Of a DNA stretch of 64,000 nt, positions 25,975 through 35,505 are shown one piece after another (positions within the stretch are counted from its first letter, which is position 1; each line of letters starts with the position of its first letter). Origin of the DNA: Streptomyces tubercidicus (GTDB lineage: Bacteria; Actinomycetota; Actinomycetes; Streptomycetales; Streptomycetaceae); NCBI RefSeq assembly GCF_027497495.1, contig NZ_CP114205.1:4588001-4652000 (forward strand), read 5' to 3'. The notes below the pieces were generated by a model. That model ran no database searches. It had not been told where the DNA came from and was given only the letters and a program-made list of their open reading frames with translations. The position numbers and the translations under genes were made by a program.

Positions 25975-27390
25975 CTACACCGGCTCGCGCCGCCGCTGCG
26001 CGCGGTCGCTGATGCGGAGCAAGAGCGCGACCATCACCCAGTTCGCCACCAGCGACGAACCCCCCTTGGCGAGGAAGGGGAGGGCCTTGCCGGTCAGCGG
26101 GATGAGGCCGGTGACGCCACCCGAGACGACAAAGACCTGAAGCAGCAGCGCCCCCGCGAGGCCCGCCGCGAGGAGCTTGCCGAAGGGGTCACGGGCGCTG
26201 AGCCCCACCCGGAGCCCGCGCTGCGCCAGCAGTACGTACAGCATGAGGACGGCCATCACGCCGGCCAGGCCCAGCTCTTCGCCGACGGTGGTGAGGATGA
26301 AGTCGCTGTTGCCGGCGAAGCCGATCTGTTCGGGGTGGCCCTGGCCCAGGCCCGTGCCGCTGATGCCGCCGCTGCCGAAGCTGAGCAGGGCCTGGGCGAG
26401 CTGGTCGGACATCTGCTCCGCCCGGCCCTCCTTGGTGAAGGCCCGCATCGGGTCCAGCCAGGCGGTGACCCGGCCGTGGACATGGGGTTCGAGGGAGCCG
26501 ACCACGGCCGCGCCGACGGCGGCCATCAGCAGGCCGCACACCACCCAGCTGGTGCGGTCGGTGGCGATATAGAGCATGATCACGAAGACGCCGAAGAAGA
26601 TCAGCGAGGTGCCCAGGTCCCGTTCGAAGATCAGCACCAGCAGGCTGATGGCCCAGATGGTGAAGATGGGCGCGAGCTGCCGGCCCGGGGGGAGCTGGGC
26701 GCCCAGGAAGCGGCGGCCGGCCAGTGCCAGGGCGTCGCGGTTGACGGTGAGATAGCCCGCGAAGAACACCGAGATCATGATCTTCACGAACTCGCCGGGC
26801 TGCAGCGACAGCGGTCCCAGCAGAATCCAGCGCTTGGCGCCGTACATATCGGCGCCGAAGAAGGCCGGTGCCATCAGTAGCACCAGCGCGATCACCATCG
26901 TCAGATAGATGTAGCGCTGCAGAATGCGGTGATCGCGCAGCAACAGCAGGATGGCGATGCAGACCGTCACCCCGATCACCGTCCACACCAGCTGGCCGGT
27001 GGCCGCCTGGGCGGTCTTCAGCCGGGGCGTCTGGGCGTAGGTGAGGTCGAGGCGGTGCAGCAGCACCAGGCCGATCCCGGTCAGCAGGGTCGCCAGCGGC
27101 AGGATCAGCGGATCGGCGCGGGGTGCGTAGCGGCGCAGGACCAGATGCGGGACCAGCGTCATGAACAGCATGCCGGCGGCGAAGAGGGCCAGCCCTACGG
27201 GGAACCGGCCGGTCATCGACAGACCGGTGTAGGTGTAGCCGAAGACCGCGATCAGGAAGACAAGGGCGAGCAGCCAGGCCTCGGTTCTCCGCCGGTCCGG
27301 TGCCTGGGCGAGCGCGGCGAACGTCATGGTGCGTTCGACATCACGCTCCGGCACCCGGGCGCGCCGGGGAACTCTGGTCGGTGCACGCAC
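25975..27390 (-). CDS. SEDS-family (FtsW/RodA/SpoVE) peptidoglycan glycosyltransferase
   Basis: A 471-residue polytopic protein with about ten to twelve membrane helices. GTG 27390 is supported by GGAGGAAA seven bases upstream. SEDS features: PLSLQPGEFVKIMI, the catalytic-region motif FERDLGTSLIFFG with the key Asp, GFAGNSDFILTTVGEELGL and the C-terminal LPFLAKGGSSLVANWV. Such proteins polymerise lipid II with a partner penicillin-binding protein; no PBP gene is next to it, so which divisome or elongasome it serves is open. Confidence 0.9.
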   Translation of the reverse strand: MRAPTRVPRRARVPERDVERTMTFAALAQAPDRRRTEAWLLALVFLIAVFGYTYTGLSMTGRFPVGLALFAAGMLFMTLVPHLVLRRYAPRADPLILPLATLLTGIGLVLLHRLDLTYAQTPRLKTAQAATGQLVWTVIGVTVCIAILLLLRDHRILQRYIYLTMVIALVLLMAPAFFGADMYGAKRWILLGPLSLQPGEFVKIMISVFFAGYLTVNRDALALAGRRFLGAQLPPGRQLAPIFTIWAISLLVLIFERDLGTSLIFFGVFVIMLYIATDRTSWVVCGLLMAAVGAAVVGSLEPHVHGRVTAWLDPMRAFTKEGRAEQMSDQLAQALLSFGSGGISGTGLGQGHPEQIGFAGNSDFILTTVGEELGLAGVMAVLMLYVLLAQRGLRVGLSARDPFGKLLAAGLAGALLLQVFVVSGGVTGLIPLTGKALPFLAKGGSSLVANWVMVALLLRISDRAQRRREPV

Positions 27391-27664
27391 GGCTTTCCTC
27401 CGCCATTCATCGTCGAGGCCGCCGGCCGGCCGGGTGCGGGCCCGGTTCGTCGGCCCGGCATCTAGGACGTAGACGTGGCAGCCGATGGCGTGGTTGCGAG
27501 GAAGGGGAAGGCATGTCCGCTTTGACGGGAAGCCGCCCCTCGGCTGTCCCGTAACCCGCCCCGCCCGCGCTGTAGATGGCCATGATCGCTGACGGCGGGC
27601 GGCCGGGAAACCGGGGCTCCGTGCGGCCGGTCAACCGGCGGCGGGCGAAGAGCCCCCCGCCGCG

Positions 27665-27691
27665 CTGGCACTCCGCTTGACCGAGTGCTAA
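27665..27691. promoter_or_regulatory. CIRCE operator 1 (HrcA binding site) before groES
   Basis: CTGGCACTC, nine bases, GAGTGCTAA: the CIRCE inverted repeat with two departures from TTAGCACTC in the left arm. It overlaps the -35 region of the groES promoter. HrcA repression of groESL through CIRCE is established in Streptomyces. Confidence 0.93.
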
Positions 27692-27705
27692 CCGCGTCAT
27701 AGTCT
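27677..27705 (+). promoter_or_regulatory. predicted groES-groEL1 promoter
   Basis: TTGACC (27677-27682), a 17-bp spacer and TAGTCT (27700-27705) form a principal-sigma promoter lying between and overlapping the two CIRCE boxes. Transcription would start about 27711, the first base of CIRCE 2, leaving a leader of about 125 nt. The rest of the 446-bp gap between the SEDS start and groES holds no gene that I can see. Confidence 0.8.
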
Positions 27706-27710
27706 CAGCG

Positions 27711-27737
27711 TTGGCACTCTCCAGTGGGGAGTGCCAA
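27711..27737. promoter_or_regulatory. CIRCE operator 2 (HrcA binding site) before groES
   Basis: TTGGCACTC, nine bases, GAGTGCCAA: a perfect inverted repeat of the CIRCE type, placed at the predicted transcription start 100 bp before groES. Confidence 0.95.
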
Positions 27738-27836
27738 CACAGCGACGGGCAGGTCCGGCACCCGCGACGACGGATCCACCTGGTCGCCACCTCAGACAGT
27801 TAACCCCGTGAGATCTCCGAAGGGGGAGGTCGGATC

Positions 27837-28145
27837 GTGACGACCACCAGCTCCAAGGTTGCCATCAAGCCGCTTGAGGACCGCATTGTGGTCCAGCCGC
27901 TCGACGCCGAGCAGACCACGGCCTCTGGCCTGGTCATTCCGGACACCGCCAAGGAGAAGCCCCAGGAGGGCGTTGTCCTGGCCGTGGGCCCGGGTCGTGT
28001 CGAGGACGGCAAGCGCATCGAGCTCGACGTGAAGGTCGGCGATGTCGTGCTCTACAGCAAGTACGGCGGCACCGAGGTGAAGTACAACAACGAGGACTAC
28101 CTCGTGCTGTCGGCTCGCGACGTGCTCGCGATCGTCGAGAAGTAA
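27837..28145 (+). CDS. groES: co-chaperonin GroES
   Basis: A 102-residue co-chaperonin with a GTG start (MTTTSSKVAIKPLEDRIVVQ). The mobile loop region is AEQTTASGLVIPDTAKEKPQ, followed by VLAVGPGRVEDGKR and the conserved YSKYGGTEVKYNNEDYLVL end. It caps the GroEL cavity. Regulated by the two CIRCE boxes upstream; groEL1 follows after 135 bp. Confidence 0.97.
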   Translation: MTTTSSKVAIKPLEDRIVVQPLDAEQTTASGLVIPDTAKEKPQEGVVLAVGPGRVEDGKRIELDVKVGDVVLYSKYGGTEVKYNNEDYLVLSARDVLAIVEK

Positions 28146-28166
28146 TTCACCCGGTTTTGCCCTGAT

Positions 28167-28213
28167 CTGCGCCCCTGGTTCCCGCGTCTAAACAACCCGG
28201 GGCAGGGGCGCAG
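28167..28213 (+). terminator. hairpin between groES and groEL1 (possible attenuator)
   Basis: CTGCGCCCCTG pairs perfectly with CAGGGGCGCAG around a 25-base loop. In the 135-bp intercistronic gap it could terminate part of the transcripts after groES or protect the groES message. No clear U tract follows, so partial termination is an inference. Confidence 0.6.
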
Positions 28214-28280
28214 TTCATTTGAGCGACAGCGGTCCCCACGTCGTGGCCAAGGATCGCAATGAGAGGACTTGAAGCAACCC

Positions 28281-29903
<1,623 letters not shown>

Positions 29904-29947
29904 CGCGAGCCGCTCGCTGACGCACCGCGTCGGCCTGCTGCACCCGA

Positions 29948-29979
29948 GACCCGGACCCCGCTGCGGCGGGGGCCGGGTC
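29948..29979. terminator. terminator after groEL1
   Basis: GACCCGGACCCCGC pairs with GCGGGGGCCGGGTC (one A-G mismatch) around four bases, followed by TTCGGCTTTCC. It lies 45 bp after the groEL1 stop and before a convergent gene, so it may work in both directions. Confidence 0.82.
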
Positions 29980-30028
29980 TTCGGCTTTCCGGCGGACCCG
30001 CGCACCCGTATGCGCCGACGGGCCCGCC

Positions 30029-31087
30029 TCACGCCGAGTGGCGCAGATCCTCCGGCCGTACGGGGGTGTGGAACGGCTCGCCCCGGCCGTAGCGTTCGAG
30101 TTCGTCGAGGGCGTGGTCGGCCAGGCGGTGGAGTTCGGTGCCCAGCGATCCCGCCACATGCGGGGTGAGCAGCACGTTCGGCAGGTCGTACAACGGCGAG
30201 CCGGGCGGCGGGAGTTCGGGCTCGGTGACATCGAGGACGGCGTGCAGCCGGCCGGTGACCAGCTCGGGCAGCAGGGCCGCCGGGTCGACCAGCGAACCGC
30301 GGGCGGTGTTGATCAGGGTCGCGCCGTCGGGCATCAGGGCCAGTTGGCGGGCGCCGAGCAGATGGCGGGTGGCGGGCAGCTGCGGGGCGTGCACGGTGAC
30401 GATGTCGCTGTCGGCGCAGAGGGCGTCCAGCGGGACCTGCACCACGCCGAGCCGGGTGGCCTCGGCGGCGTCCACGTACGGGTCGTACAGCAGGACGCGC
30501 AGGTCGAACGGGCGCAGCAGCTCGATGACGCGGCGGCCGATGCGGGAGGCGCCGAGGACGCCGACGGTGCGGCGGTAGTTGCCGGCCCCGGCGAGTTCGG
30601 CCGTCCAGTCGTGGGGCGCGCGCAGGGTGCGGTAGCGGTGGGCGGAGTGCAGCACGCGCTTGTTGGCGAAGAGGATCGCGGCGAGGGTGTACTCGGCGAC
30701 CGGGAGGGCGTTGGCGGCGGCGGCCGAGCTGACGGCGATACCGCGGTCCCAGCAGGCGTCGGTGAGGTGGTGCTTGACCGAACCGGCGGCATGGACGACG
30801 GCCCGGAGCCGGGGGGCCGCGGCCAGCACCCGGGCGGTGAGGGGCGGTGCGCCCCAGCAGGTGAGCAGCACCTCGGCCCCGGCGAGGGCGGCGGCGACCT
30901 CGGGGGCGGGGGCGGTCAGGTCGTGGGCGACGAGCCGGGGGTCGGTCCGGGCCAGGGCCGCGAGCCGGGTGTGGTGGCGGGCGCCGAGGAGCCGGCCGGC
31001 GACGCCCGGCCCCATCGACAGCAGCAGACCGGGCCGGACCGGCGGCAGCTCCACGGGCCCTGGGGGACTGTCAGAGGTGGGGTGCAT
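30029..31087 (-). CDS. D-2-hydroxyacid dehydrogenase family protein
   Basis: A 352-residue NAD(P)-dependent dehydrogenase; ATG 31087 (MHPTSDSPPG) follows AAGGAGG, so the longer open frame is not used. The Rossmann motif is TVGVLGASRIGRR; the catalytic Arg is in LINTARGSLVD, the Glu in VLDVTEPELP and the His in LLTPHVAGSLG. The substrate is not readable; hydroxypyruvate, phosphoglycerate-like or other 2-ketoacids are all possible. It stands alone on the minus strand. Confidence 0.88.
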   Translation of the reverse strand: MHPTSDSPPGPVELPPVRPGLLLSMGPGVAGRLLGARHHTRLAALARTDPRLVAHDLTAPAPEVAAALAGAEVLLTCWGAPPLTARVLAAAPRLRAVVHAAGSVKHHLTDACWDRGIAVSSAAAANALPVAEYTLAAILFANKRVLHSAHRYRTLRAPHDWTAELAGAGNYRRTVGVLGASRIGRRVIELLRPFDLRVLLYDPYVDAAEATRLGVVQVPLDALCADSDIVTVHAPQLPATRHLLGARQLALMPDGATLINTARGSLVDPAALLPELVTGRLHAVLDVTEPELPPPGSPLYDLPNVLLTPHVAGSLGTELHRLADHALDELERYGRGEPFHTPVRPEDLRHSA

Positions 31088-31309
31088 GATGCCGAACGGT
31101 CCTCCTTCGCGGGTGCCCGCCGACGCGCGCCGCCCGTTCGGCGCCGCGCGTCGCCGGTCGCTTCCGCCGTCGCGGGTTCCGTGCCGTTCCGCGGGGGACG
31201 GGCGGTGGGGTGCGCTGTCCCGCCCTCGCACCCCACGCCCCGCCCCGCGCGCCAGGATCCATGGCACCACCGCGGCACCGCCCCCGGCAACGGGCGAGGT
31301 GACCCGGCG

Positions 31310-32083
31310 TCAGCGGGGCCCGTATTTACGGCCGGTACGGGACGTCATGCCGCCCAGCACGCCGCGCGGCGCCAGCTTCACGGCACCCATGAGCGCCTTG
31401 TACCGCGGGTCCGGAACGGACAGCGACTTCCCGCGCGTCAGGTCCTTCATCGCGGCATCGACCAGCTTGTCCGCGTCCAGCCACATCCAGCCGGGGATGT
31501 TCTCCGTCCCCATCCCGGCGCGCTGGTGGAACTCGGTCCGTACGAACCCCGGGCACAGCGCCATCAACCGCACGCCGCTGCCCGCCAGATCGCGCGCCGC
31601 CCCCTGGGTGAACTGGACGACCCAGGCCTTGCTCGCGCCGTAGGTGCCCCGGGGCACGAATGCCGCCACCGACGCCACATTGACCACCGCGCCCCGCCGC
31701 CGGTCCCGCATCCCGCGCACCCCGGCCGTGGTCAGCCGCAGCACCGCCTCACAGTGCACCTTGAGCATCGCCAGCTCGTCGGCCATCGGGACTTCGAGGT
31801 ACTCGCCCTTGTTGCCGAAGCCGGCGTTGTTCACCAGCATGTCCACCGGGTGTTTGGTGTCCGCGAGCCGGGCCTCGACGGCCGCGATACCCTTCTCGGT
31901 GGCCAGATCGGCGCTCAGCACCTCCGCCTCGATGCCGTGCCGGTCGTGCAACTCGGTGGCCTGCTCGTGCAGTCGCTTCTCGTCGCGGGCCACCAGCACC
32001 ACGCTGTGTCCGTCGCTCGCGAGCCGCCGGGCGAACGCCGCCCCGATGCCCGCCGTCGCTCCCGTGATCAATGCAGTCGTCAT
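31310..32083 (-). CDS. short-chain dehydrogenase/reductase
   Basis: A 257-residue classical SDR. The N-terminal cofactor motif is TALITGATAGIGAAFARRLA; the structural NNAG is LVNNAGFG; the catalytic Tyr and Lys are in YGASKAWVV with Ser in NVASVAAF. The C-terminal half has FHQRAGMGTENIPGW and is typical of the DltE/YqjQ-like SDRs. Substrate unknown. It lies between two unrelated minus-strand genes with gaps over 130 bp. Confidence 0.87.
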   Translation of the reverse strand: MTTALITGATAGIGAAFARRLASDGHSVVLVARDEKRLHEQATELHDRHGIEAEVLSADLATEKGIAAVEARLADTKHPVDMLVNNAGFGNKGEYLEVPMADELAMLKVHCEAVLRLTTAGVRGMRDRRRGAVVNVASVAAFVPRGTYGASKAWVVQFTQGAARDLAGSGVRLMALCPGFVRTEFHQRAGMGTENIPGWMWLDADKLVDAAMKDLTRGKSLSVPDPRYKALMGAVKLAPRGVLGGMTSRTGRKYGPR

Positions 32084-32216
32084 ACGGGCACGCTATCCGC
32101 CCGGGGCACGACGCCCGAGCCCCAACCCCCGGTGGCGCGGCCACCCCACGGACGGCCGGAAGATCATCCTCCGGTGCCCGCTCCCGGCGCCGCCGCCCCG
32201 GTCCCGGCGGGTCCGC

Positions 32217-32882
32217 TCAACCCTTCGCCCGCTCCGCGTACTTCAGCGCCTTGCGCCGCGCCTCCTCGTGGAGCGCCTCGCCCGCCTCCAGCAGCCTGGG
32301 CATCAGCTCCCGACGGCTGGTCAGGGCCCGGAACGTCAGCCCGATCGTCACCTCGTGCTCCGGGCGGTGCACCACATCGACGGCGTCCCCCGCGCGGATC
32401 TCGCCCGCCTCGATCACCCGGAGATACGCGCCGGGCACCGCGGCCTGGGTGAACCGTTTGATCCAGCCGTGCTCGCCGATCCACCCGTGGAACGTACGGC
32501 AGGGGGTGCGCGGTCCGGTGACCTCCAGCAGCAGCCGCGGGCCGACCCGCCAGCGTTCGCCGATGAGGGCACCGGTGACCTCGACGCCCCAGGTGGTGAG
32601 GTTCTCCCCGAAGCAGCCGTTGGGCAGCTCCCGGCCCAGCTCCCGCTGCCACTCGTCCAGGTCCTCGCGCGCGTAGGCGTAGACGGCCTGGTCGTCGCCG
32701 CCGTGATGGCGCAGGTCGACCACCGCGTCACCGGCCAGCCCGCTGCCCGCGGTGCCGTGTGGGCCGGGGGCGCTGACCGCCACCGGGCCGTCCACCGGCC
32801 GCTTGTCGATGCCCGTGCCGCCCTCGGCATCGGTGTGCTCGGACGGGGTGGGCCGCCCCAGGTTCACGGTCAGCAGTTTCAT
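32217..32882 (-). CDS. MOSC domain-containing protein
   Basis: A 221-residue protein; ATG 32882 (MKLLTVNLGRPTP). The MOSC domain includes VDLRHHGGDDQAVYAY, the LPNGCFGENLTTWGV motif and the conserved Cys in RTPCRTFHGWIGE. MOSC proteins bind a sulfurated molybdenum cofactor and resemble the YiiM/YuaD oxidoreductases that reduce N-hydroxylated compounds. It diverges from the LysR regulator, with a 157-bp gap, a common regulator-target layout. Confidence 0.87.
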   Translation of the reverse strand: MKLLTVNLGRPTPSEHTDAEGGTGIDKRPVDGPVAVSAPGPHGTAGSGLAGDAVVDLRHHGGDDQAVYAYAREDLDEWQRELGRELPNGCFGENLTTWGVEVTGALIGERWRVGPRLLLEVTGPRTPCRTFHGWIGEHGWIKRFTQAAVPGAYLRVIEAGEIRAGDAVDVVHRPEHEVTIGLTFRALTSRRELMPRLLEAGEALHEEARRKALKYAERAKG

Positions 32883-33039
32883 GCGGTGCTCCGTAGCTCG
32901 GTCAACGTGGTCCGTGGAAAGGCCCGTCGGGGCCCCCTCTTCACGCATGCCCTCGACCCGTGTCCACGCTAGCTGTCCCTGCCCAAAGCCTCGACTCCAT
33001 TTTCCCTGGTCAACCCAAGACGCGCTTATGCTTGAGGGC

Positions 33040-33951
33040 ATGATCGAGGCCCGTCATCTCCGTGTGCTGCGTGCCGTCGCCAGAAGCGGCTCGTTCTCCG
33101 CCGCCGCGCGTGAGCTGGGTTGCACCCAGCCGGCCGTCAGCCAGCAGATGAAGGCCCTGGAGCAGTCCGCGGGCACCCCCTTGCTGGTCCGCGCGGGCCG
33201 CGAGATGCGGCTGACCCAGGCGGGCGAGGCACTCGTACGGCACGCCGTCGGCATCCTGGCCGGGCTCACCGCCGCCGAGGAGGAGATCGCCGCCATCGCG
33301 GGCCTGCGCGCAGGACGGGTGCGGCTGGTGTCGTTCCCCTCCGGCAGCTCGACGCTGGTGCCGACCGCCCTGGCGACGATGCGCGCCGCCCATCCGGGCA
33401 CCCGGGTCTCGCTGGTCGAGGCCGAGCCGCCGCGCTCGATCGAGATGCTGCGCAACGGCGACTGCGAGATCGCGCTGGCCTTCCGCTACCCCGAGGTGCG
33501 CGGTGCGGACCCGGCGGCCGGGGCGGAGTGGGACGACCTGGTGGTGCGCCCGATCCTGGCGGACCGGCTGGTCGGGCTGGTGCCGGCCGGTCACCGGCTG
33601 GCGAAGGCGGGGGTGGCGCGGTTCGACGAGCTGGCCGACGAGCCGTGGATTGCGGGCTGCCCCCGCTGCCGCCGGCATCTCGTGGAGGTCTGTGAGAGCG
33701 CGGGCTTCACCCCGCGTATCGACTTCGCGACGGACGACTATCCGGCGGTCATCGGCCTGGTCGGGGCCGGTCTGGGAGTCGCCGCGCTGCCCGAGCTGAC
33801 GCTGGCGTCGGTACGTCCCAAGGGGGCGACGGCGGTACGTCTGGAGCCCGCCGTGCACCGCGAGATCGTCGCGCTCACCCTGCCGGATCTGGCACAGGTC
33901 CCCGCCGTCGAGGCGACGCTGGACAAGCTGGTGGCCGCGGCCGGGCGCTGA
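33040..33951 (+). CDS. LysR-family transcriptional regulator
   Basis: A 303-residue regulator; ATG 33040 (MIEARHLRVLRAVARSG) is used, and another ATG at 33028 is in frame. The N-terminal winged helix (about 3-62) has SFSAAARELGCTQPAVSQQMKALE; the effector-binding domain (about 90-295) includes VRLVSFPSGSSTLVPTAL and GLVGAGLGVAALPEL. It diverges from the MOSC gene, which it may control together with itself. Confidence 0.9.
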   Translation: MIEARHLRVLRAVARSGSFSAAARELGCTQPAVSQQMKALEQSAGTPLLVRAGREMRLTQAGEALVRHAVGILAGLTAAEEEIAAIAGLRAGRVRLVSFPSGSSTLVPTALATMRAAHPGTRVSLVEAEPPRSIEMLRNGDCEIALAFRYPEVRGADPAAGAEWDDLVVRPILADRLVGLVPAGHRLAKAGVARFDELADEPWIAGCPRCRRHLVEVCESAGFTPRIDFATDDYPAVIGLVGAGLGVAALPELTLASVRPKGATAVRLEPAVHREIVALTLPDLAQVPAVEATLDKLVAAAGR

Positions 33952-33997
33952 CCGCGGTGCAGGAACGTTTCTTCGGGAGCGATCGGCTCCCGGACTT

Positions 33998-34327
33998 TCA
34001 GGCGCCGGAGACGCCGTGGCCGGTCATGGAGGAGGCGGGGACCAGCCGGTGCCGGGCCCGGCCCATGAGTTCCTCGCGCTCGTCCTCCGTCAGGCCGCCC
34101 CACACCCCGTAGGGCTCGCGGACAGCCAGTGCATGCGCCGCACACTCGGCCCGTACCGGGCAGCGCATACAGACCTCCTTCGCCGATGTCTCACGCGCGC
34201 TGCGGGCCGCTCCGCGCTCACCTTCGGGATGGAAGAACAGCGAGCTGTCCACGCCACGGCAGGCGGCCAGCAGCTGCCAGTCCCACAGGTCTGCGTTCGG
34301 GCCCGGGAGGCGGGAGAAATCTGCCAT
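33998..34327 (-). CDS. whiD: WhiB-family iron-sulfur developmental regulator WhiD
   Basis: A 109-residue Wbl protein; start ATG 34327 (MADFSRLPGPNADLWDWQ). The four [4Fe-4S] ligands are Cys23, Cys53, Cys56 and Cys62, followed by the GVWGG turn that contacts sigma region 4 and a short basic tail. WhiD is needed for late sporulation in Streptomyces. The assignment rests on sequence and on divergence from bldM, the known whiD-bldM arrangement. Confidence 0.92.
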   Translation of the reverse strand: MADFSRLPGPNADLWDWQLLAACRGVDSSLFFHPEGERGAARSARETSAKEVCMRCPVRAECAAHALAVREPYGVWGGLTEDEREELMGRARHRLVPASSMTGHGVSGA

Positions 34328-34376
34328 TGCTTGTCCCCTCGAAGCGATGCTGATTCGGGCTCGGTGCTCACGACGG

Positions 34377-34401
34377 TACATCTACTGTCGAAGTAGATGT
34401 A
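34377..34401. promoter_or_regulatory. perfect 10-bp palindrome upstream of whiD
   Basis: TACATCTACT, five bases GTCGA, AGTAGATGTA: a perfect inverted repeat in an unusually AT-rich patch 50 bp before the whiD start. It may be an operator in the whiD promoter or a hairpin in its leader; no factor is assigned. Confidence 0.6.
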
Positions 34402-34404
34402 AAT

Positions 34405-34428
34405 ATGACTCATTGCGAATCTAGTCAT
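34405..34428. promoter_or_regulatory. second inverted repeat in the whiD-bldM intergenic region
   Basis: ATGACT, 12 bases, AGTCAT. It lies four bases beyond the 10-bp palindrome, about 78 bp before whiD. Six-bp arms at this spacing could mark a dimeric activator site; chance is not excluded. Confidence 0.4.
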
Positions 34429-34555
34429 AGTCACCACGAAAATGGAAGAAAGAGAGCCAAATAGGGCATAGGGTGCACGCGCGGATGCCGGTCGCCCGAT
34501 GAGTCGTCTGCGTATCCGGCTCCTCACGGAGCGTGCTGAACTCGGTCGCCGAAGC

Positions 34556-34583
34556 CGTAACTCTTTCGAGTGACCGTCGTTGA
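34556..34583 (+). promoter_or_regulatory. sigma-BldN-type promoter of bldM
   Basis: CGTAAC (34556-34561), a 16-bp spacer, CGTTGA (34578-34583). This is, as I recall it, the sigma-BldN recognition sequence, and bldM is a known direct target of that ECF sigma factor. Transcription would start about 34590, leaving a 117-nt leader before the ATG at 34707. Confidence 0.88.
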
Positions 34584-34706
34584 GAGTGCGGAGGCGGTTG
34601 GCAGAGGTAGACCCCGGGCAAATGTCCGAGGCCGTCAATCGCTCAGGTGACGATACGTACCAGCCTGGAGGCTCAAGGTGACGCGCATCAGCTGCGGAGG
34701 GCGGTC

Positions 34707-35318
34707 ATGACATCCGTCCTCGTCTGCGACGACTCCCCGCTTGCCCGAGAGGCGCTCCGTCGGGCGGTTGCGACCGTGCCCGGCGTCGAGCGTGTGACGA
34801 CCGCGGCCAACGGCGAGGAAGTCCTCCGCCGCTGGGGTGCCGATCGTTCGGATCTGATTTTGATGGACGTACGGATGCCCGGTCTCGGCGGTGTCGAGAC
34901 CGTGCGCCGGCTGCTGTCCGCAGACCCGGGCGCCCGGATCATCATGCTCACGGTGGCCGAGGACCTGGACGGTGTCGCGCTCGCGGTCGCCGCCGGTGCC
35001 CGCGGCTATCTGCACAAGGACGCCTCGCGCGCCGAGCTGCGGGCGACGGTGACCCAGGCGCTCGCCGACCCGACGTGGCGGCTCGCCCCGCGCCGGCTGC
35101 GGTCCGCCGAGATGGGTGCCGCGCCGACGCTGACCGCGCGCGAGATCCAGGTCCTGGAGGGCATGAGCCACGGCCGCTCGAACGCCGAGATCGGCCGTGA
35201 GCTTTTTCTCTCCGAGGACACGGTCAAGACCCACGCCCGGCGCCTCTTCAAGAAACTCGGCGCCTCGGACCGGGCGCATGCGGTGGCCCTGGGCTTCCGC
35301 TGGGGACTGGTCCGCTAA
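34707..35318 (+). CDS. bldM: response regulator BldM
   Basis: A 203-residue NarL/FixJ-type regulator, the same length as BldM of S. coelicolor. ATG 34707 follows CGGAGGG. The receiver domain (about 1-120) has Asp8, Asp9 and the phosphoacceptor-position Asp54 in LILMDVRMPG; the LuxR-type helix-turn-helix (about 138-200) has LTAREIQVLEGMSHGRSNAEIG and TVKTHARRLFKKLG. BldM controls aerial growth and sporulation and can work without phosphorylation. No sensor kinase is adjacent, as expected for this orphan regulator. Confidence 0.95.
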   Translation: MTSVLVCDDSPLAREALRRAVATVPGVERVTTAANGEEVLRRWGADRSDLILMDVRMPGLGGVETVRRLLSADPGARIIMLTVAEDLDGVALAVAAGARGYLHKDASRAELRATVTQALADPTWRLAPRRLRSAEMGAAPTLTAREIQVLEGMSHGRSNAEIGRELFLSEDTVKTHARRLFKKLGASDRAHAVALGFRWGLVR

Positions 35319-35355
35319 GGCGTTGTGACGTGCAGCGATGCGGGGGCGTGAAGAT

Positions 35356-35381
35356 CCCCGCCCGCCGGGTGGCGGGCGGGG
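35356..35381 (+). terminator. terminator after bldM
   Basis: CCCCGCCCGCC pairs perfectly with GGCGGGCGGGG around GGGT, 38 bp after the bldM stop. Confidence 0.8.
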
Positions 35382-35505
35382 CGGCAAAGCGCCCCGCCGT
35401 CGTCGGCGTACGACGGCGGTCCGATTCGCCGCGCGGTACCGCATCCTTGGGAGTATGGAGTTCCTCGGGGACGGGCCGATCGGGCACGAGGGGAGGGCGC
35501 AGGAC

